64,000 nt of DNA from Cinclus cinclus (taxonomy: Eukaryota; Chordata; Aves; Passeriformes; Cinclidae). Positions 58,758 through 64,000 of the stretch are shown piece after piece. The stretch spans positions 22,104,142-22,168,141 of the forward strand of contig NC_085049.1 in assembly GCF_963662255.1 (NCBI RefSeq). Direction: 5' to 3'. How positions within the stretch are numbered: position 1 is the stretch's first letter; each line of letters begins with the position of its first letter. The notes beneath the pieces are model-generated. The model was given only the letters and a program-made list of their open reading frames with translations, was not told the DNA's origin and did no database searches. The position numbers and the translations under genes are program-made.

Positions 58758-59321
58758 CAAGGCTCTGGAGCTAAGAGATTGAGGCAGCTGTGTTAAACTA
58801 TCTCCACTGGTCCATTGTTGTCATTGTCACCACTGTCACAGACTTCCCCTTCTCTTTGCCAGTCTATGGAGGGAGATGCTCCCCATGAGCCTTCCCACAC
58901 AAGAACTACCAACATGTCTTAACTACAGCAAAGAAATGCTCTACTTGCTATTTAACAGTCATCATATTTTTCCCCACCACTTTTAAAATCTATATCCACA
59001 TTCTAGCCTAGTACATCTTCGAAAAATATTTATCTCCACAGATTTGGGTCGAACTTAGCAATATTTCTGGGACAAGAAAGTCACTGTATTTGATAAATCA
59101 GTTTTGGAAGGGAAAAAAAGGCAACAAAAATTCTTCTCCTTTTGTTCAGGGCAAAGTTACTCTGGCCTGTAGATAGCCTAAACTGCAAATGTACCTGTGT
59201 GCATCACTGTAAGTAAACAAACTTCCCCCAGGAGGCAGAAGAATATTTATTTGTGCTGCAAAATGCTTTATGAGTCTCCTCCCGAAGGACATGTTGCTTA
59301 CTATGTACCTTCCCAGCTGCA

Positions 59322-59342
59322 TTAATTACAAGTAGTAATTAT
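59322..59342. promoter_or_regulatory. Inverted pair of homeodomain-type sites
   Basis: TTAATTAC and GTAATTAT face each other across five bases, matching at 7 of 8 arm positions. Each arm contains the TAATTA core bound by many homeodomain proteins. The surrounding 59.2-59.45 kb is non-repetitive and AT-rich, as conserved enhancers often are. Single sites of this kind are frequent by chance, so function is uncertain. Confidence 0.22.
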
Positions 59343-61849
59343 GCCTGGTTCAGGTAAAGGCAGGTGATTCACATGATGGGCCAATGTAAAAGGTGTCTCA
59401 CAGAGGACAAAAGTAAAAACAATACAGAAGTTGAAAGTATTTTTCATAGGTCTCTCTTCTCCCTATAGAATCAATGAAATTGTTACACTGACATTTATTT
59501 GTAAAAAGATGCATTGACATGGTCTTAATGCTGGGATGGTTTGAAATTCATACACCAATGTAGATTACCAGACAGAAGGAAAAATATGCTAAGTTTCAAT
59601 TCAAGTTTGAGATATAGAAGAGGAAGTGTGTACTGGTAAAATCTGAATAATTGTAAGGGCAAATATTGTCCTGTTCCCAAGTTCCATTTGATTGTTTTTT
59701 GTTTTTTTTTAACTACACATCCGTACTAGTTTCCAGCTGTGCTTCCCACCTAGTACTGGGACAATAATGAGTAGCTCCAGGCCAGGTTAGAGCTGCACGT
59801 TTAAGTCCCTTTCAATATTTTGGGTAGCTTTAGGGGAAAGCAATAAAGCCACCCAATGACACATAAAGCAGAGCCCAGCATGAGTAAAGAGAACCATCTA
59901 TCCCTGTTTCCCCCCCACACCTCACTTTGCATTAAAAACTTATTTAAATGTCTCTCTGAATTCAAGGATTCATTTTGGAGTTTTTGGAATAGAGAGGAAG
60001 TGTTTTTGTTTTTGTTTTTTTCCCCTAAGTTTTCAGCCACTTCCCATTAGTTTCTCGTCACTTTGTGCAGTTCTGTTTTATAACAAGTGGCCTAGGAAGT
60101 CATGGCATTAGAGTTTTCCTTATGGCAGCAATCAGTGATCCATAACTGCTGTGCTGGCTGCTGGGGAAGCACTCACTTGGCCTAAATGTTTTACAGAGCT
60201 GAGATTAGTGAAGTGTAAAAGGAAACACGAACACCCTCATTATTGATTGGAAATAAAAAATTGAGAATTATTCAGAGTTTTTCCCAAATTCAGACAGGAG
60301 GCCTGAATCACAGTTTCAGCTCCCTTAATGCCAGACCCACACTCCAGTCACCAAAATGACACTTCTGTCAGAAAATCTTCAAATGTTGTGATTCCTTCTC
60401 TGGCACAGGCTGCTTCCAGATGCTTCCACCCTGAATGACCAACTATGTGAATTTTCTTGCTAGGTAAGGATGCAGATTATGTCTGAGTCTTTATAATTTT
60501 AGAAGTCTACTTTGGTGACTTTGATTTGATGACCCTTTTAGAAGCAAATAGTGAAGTGGGGAATCTCAGGAGACATGATTTGGTGGCAGCAGTAATGCCA
60601 GATATTCCAAGCCTGCACCCTGCTTGTTCCTATGCCCTGAACTGTGCCAGGAAAATCTTACATGTGAAGAAGGCCAGGGAATTTGCTAGATCCTCCCAAA
60701 CCCAAGCTGTTTTGTTTTTCATGATTTAAAAATAAGGGAATTTATTCTTGTAGATGCAGGAATGACATGTGTTACACTGGAAAACCTGAAGCCACATCAC
60801 TGTTGCGCAGTCTCCACTCTGAAATCTGTGATGCAGACATGAAATTGTAGGAAAATTCATTTACCTGTGTTGTATGTCCTGATCAACACCATATCTAAAG
60901 AAGATAAATGAATATGCATCTTGTAAATGAGTCACCTTTAATGAAATACACAGACCCCCTCATTCTGCTTCCCATGTTTTGTTGGACTTTGTCTTAAACT
61001 GAGCTGTGAATATTTCTATGCAACAAAAAATCTGAGGGATCATGTTTTACTTATGATCCCAGGGGAAAAATGTACTATTACCATGTTAATTTGGAGAATA
61101 GGATGCCAAATGGCTGGCACAGACTGCAGAATATATTTGAAGTTAGGAGGGCTACACATCCAGTGTAGGATATGCAACATAAAAAATTTAAGACAAAAAG
61201 AAAGAGAAAAAAATGCTAAGTCTATAGAAGCCTAGGGGTGCTTCATCAGTCATGCAGTGCATATGAGTAAAATATTGTTAATTGTAAGGGTCAAGATGTG
61301 CTTAAGGGGGAAGAAAGAGGAAGATATTGCAGTAGAAGCTAACACAGCCCACTCACCAAGCACCCACCCTGCAAGCCTGAAGCAAATCCTAGTGCTGCTG
61401 ATAAAAAGCCCCATGAGAGTTGCCAGAGGCCTCGGTCTGAGAGACAAATCTAAGAAAGAAAATACAACACCACACTGCCTGTTCCGTGTAAGAATATCCA
61501 GATCTATCTATACATAGCATCCTGTACCTGACAGCATCCAGGAAGAGACAGTGAAAGAGTTTACTTTTTTTATTTCATTTTCCTGTTGAACTGTGGCCAA
61601 AGGTTGCAACCATGTTGTCAGAGCACTTGATGCATCTTGGTTTTGTTAATTTGTCTACATTACCGTTTTGGACATGTTTATGCATATCTAAACTACTCTG
61701 CCAAGGTGCATTCAATGTTAGCCACAAACATGGCATTTCCTTTGATTAAGTTGATAACTGCTGTTCTTATTTGCTGCCCTTTATTTCTTGTGCAACTGGA
61801 AGGAGGGAATGGCCATTGCTCCTTCTTCTCCCACATGTTATATTTGGTT

Positions 61850-62080
61850 TGATGGACACTCTCCAGTGACTCTTTTCCAGGCTGAACAGTCCTGGTCTCC
61901 TCAATCTAAAATTGTAAAGGACCTCACATGTTTCTGACCATTCCTGCTTCCCAGGCACACTTTATTTCTAGTCCTGTTGTGGCCTTTCTGGAGCTGCACA
62001 CAGAGGTCCACAGAATGGGGTCACCAGGGGTTTATGCTGCAGTAAAATGCAATATACCTTCTCCTCACTTTTAATTTTTC
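61850..62080 (-). mobile_element. CR1 LINE fragment, old, ORF2 end region
   Basis: The plus strand follows the reverse complement of the CR1 ORF2/3' UTR junction: 'CTTTTCCAGGCTGAACAGTC' and CTGGTCTCCTCAATCTAAAA, then 'TTGTGGCCTTTCTGGAGCTG', and 'AATGGGGTCACCAGGGG'. The usual 3' UTR part on the left is missing, so this is an internal piece, heavily diverged. Similarity beyond 62080 could not be followed. Confidence 0.62.
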
Positions 62081-62089
62081 TCCCACTAA

Positions 62090-64000
62090 CTCCCAAAAGC
62101 CCTTTCCACTGCTGCCCTGAGAGAGCCGTAGGAAAGGACTCTAAGATCTGTCCTTTGTGAGTGCTACCTGCTCCCGCAGGGCCTTCCCAGTACAGAAATT
62201 ATGTTGTTTCTCCTTTTATTGTTTATTCCCTTGCATTTACTGACTCTGACTTATGTCTATTTTTTTATCCTCTTGTTGTCTGAAGCTCTTCACAGTCATT
62301 ACAGTTGTGATAGCTTGAATAATTTTGTAGCAACAGAAGACTGCCATCCATGAAATCCTAAATACTTCTAAAGGGCTGGCTTTTGTTGCCATTGCTCACA
62401 GGTCTCATTAACACTTTGGTCTAACTTGTCTGTCACATTAAGGGTGGCTTCAATCAAGCTACACATAATGCAGAGAAGGAACAGATACACAAACCCCAAA
62501 CTCACTGGCACAAGAACATGTCTGCACAGTTGGAAGGGATTTGTCTGTTGTACCTCAAATCTGTGTGAAATGATATCAAAACTATAAAAGAGCCAGTGGT
62601 GCAAGTCAGCTATATCAGAAGTGTCAGTGAACTCCAGGGATCTTTTTCTCTGCCGACCACAAATGTTCAGGGGAGCTTGATGTCTCCACAGCCCCCAGGG
62701 CATTATTTTGGTCCATGCACACAGAACTGCTGTCCCAAATGAAGTTAATGAGGATTTATCTCCTCCGACATAATAATCCTCCTTAATCTGTAAGCCTGGT
62801 TGCTGGACTCTTCATGTGCATTATCCATTGTGTCAGAAGATAAACCTTTAACTCCTAAACCGTGGCAATCCTTCAGTGAACCCACTCAGAAAACATGGCA
62901 GAGGAGCTGTGTGAGGTGTTTGCCTCTGATTCCTTTCTGCAGTTAAAGTACATGAGAAGTACCCTCAGTTGTTGATGCAACCCCCCTTTCTTATCTTCCT
63001 GACCACTGTTTGCAACATCTGTCAGTGCTTATTTAGGAGGGCCCCAAATCACAAAGACCACCAGGACAATTACTCTGAGCTCTGTACTCCATCGTCAGGA
63101 TGCTCTTGTCTTGGCTTGGAAAAAATATTTTCAAAGGGAATAGGATTAAACCATGCGAATTTTTTTTATGGTTTAGAAAGTATATGCTGGCAAAGGCTTC
63201 TCTCTCACAAATGCTGTTTCTTTTTTAAATAATGTCAGGGGAAAACCCCATCATAACTATTGTAAGACAATAAACTGCTCTTCCCAAATAACACATGGAA
63301 TTTTTCTCATTTCAACCTGCACTGTGTCTTTTTGGCAGACTTCAAAATGTCCTCATAGTCACAGGGGGACAGCACTGACAGATACAGAGCTCAGGAAAGT
63401 TAAATGAAAATTTTCCAATCCTTTCAATGGGAATCTTGGCAGAAGAAGGAAAAGGATAAGACAATGGAATTTCAGCTGATGGGGTTAGATGATCCTTCTG
63501 CTGTCACAGAAAACCTAATGTATCTGCTGACAATTGTTGAAAGATGCATTTCCTTCATGACTTTTTTGTTGAATACTTGTATGTTTAGGGGTGGTTCTGT
63601 TTTCATGCCTACTCAGTGCTGAAAAAAACAAAGGAAAGGCAATTTGTGTCCCTTCGAAACGGAAAGAAAATGAAAAACTTTTATTTTCATTTTTGAAAGC
63701 AGCTCATGACAAATAGAAACTAAAAGCACAAGGAAAAGCAAGCAATTACTGCTGAGCATCACAAAAGCCCCAGTCCTGCAGGCATTTATGTGGCATTTTT
63801 GGGGCTGCCTGCTGAAATAAGCACAGCTGACAGAGTTACACAACTGAAGCACATTTTTACATGGAAATATCTGCACAACCTGGGTGCTAGTGCACATGTT
63901 TTCACAGAAGGTGCTAAGTCTTGATTAAATCCCACTGAAGTTGATGGAAAGACTCCAGGCGCCTGTAGAAATCAAATCAAAAGGGTGCACATTGTGCCTT
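62090..64000. other. Non-coding unique sequence
   Basis: No gene or repeat family was recognised. A 111-codon minus frame at 62368-62703 includes a hydrophobic stretch (VSLGFVYLFLLCIMC) but no signal of a real gene around it. Sequence is AT-leaning and CpG-poor. Confidence 0.55.

Larger units (their letters stand above)
56480..61845. other. Mostly AT-rich unique non-coding sequence
   Basis: No gene was recognised. It contains a C-rich tract at 57339-57361, an A-rich AAC/AAAC tract at 58699-58757 and paired homeodomain-type sites at 59322-59342 (listed separately). At 57803 a good acceptor (TTTTGCTCTGCTTTGGTAG) is followed by a short acidic frame (GNPNESEEEKPELCTSQ then stop). This could be a terminal exon, but no partner exon was seen. 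Confidence 0.5.

Noticed and set aside
61321..61490. Plus exon between TATTGCAG and CCGT/GTAAGA
   Set aside because: The acceptor lacks a pyrimidine tract, and the frame has no recognisable protein features.
1..64000. CRISPR array, operon, phage or other prokaryotic system
   Set aside because: No spaced direct repeats, operon-like gene packing or ribosome-binding patterns are present. CR1 elements and microsatellites show a vertebrate nuclear genome.

Overview
The window looks like vertebrate nuclear DNA, most likely from a bird and probably a passerine. The main evidence is several truncated CR1 LINE copies with the typical avian CR1 3' end (a 'GGTCCCTCCAACCCAAACC'-like block followed by a short 'TTCTATGAT' tail). 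CpG depletion, many CA/TG, TTCC, AAT and CTTTTT microsatellites, and the absence of poly(A)-tailed SINE families fit this. CR1 identities come from remembered family consensus, since no search could be run. The species cannot be fixed from this sequence.

No complete protein-coding gene is visible. Open reading frames are short, unconserved to the eye, overlap on both strands, or are produced by microsatellites. The window therefore reads as intergenic or large-intron DNA.

Layout: 1-5.5 kb is unique sequence with one possible CR1 tail, ending at a CA repeat. 5.5-15.2 kb is unique sequence with an ancient LINE/SINE-like relic near 10.4 kb, an old CR1 piece near 8.3 kb, and AT, CA and AAT microsatellites. 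15.8-16.0 kb is a large TTCC/CCCTTCCT pyrimidine tract. 18.0-18.2 kb (minus) holds a possible last coding exon with a poly(A) signal downstream. 22.3-22.6, 30.2-30.7 and 31.6-31.9 kb carry CR1 fragments. 32-49 kb is mostly unique and AT-richer in places, with two exon-like segments on the plus strand (39.92 and 43.27 kb). 49.5-50.2 kb is the clearest CR1 copy, followed by a 103-bp CTTTTT array. 56.0-56.5 kb is a CpG-enriched patch containing a perfect 17-bp palindrome resembling paired T-box half-sites. 59.3 kb has paired homeodomain-type sites. 61.85-62.1 kb is an old CR1 fragment.

I found no convincing new biological system. The best leads are the exon-like segment at 18.0 kb and the CpG-rich palindrome patch at 56.0-56.5 kb. 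Both are inferences that need alignment or expression data.
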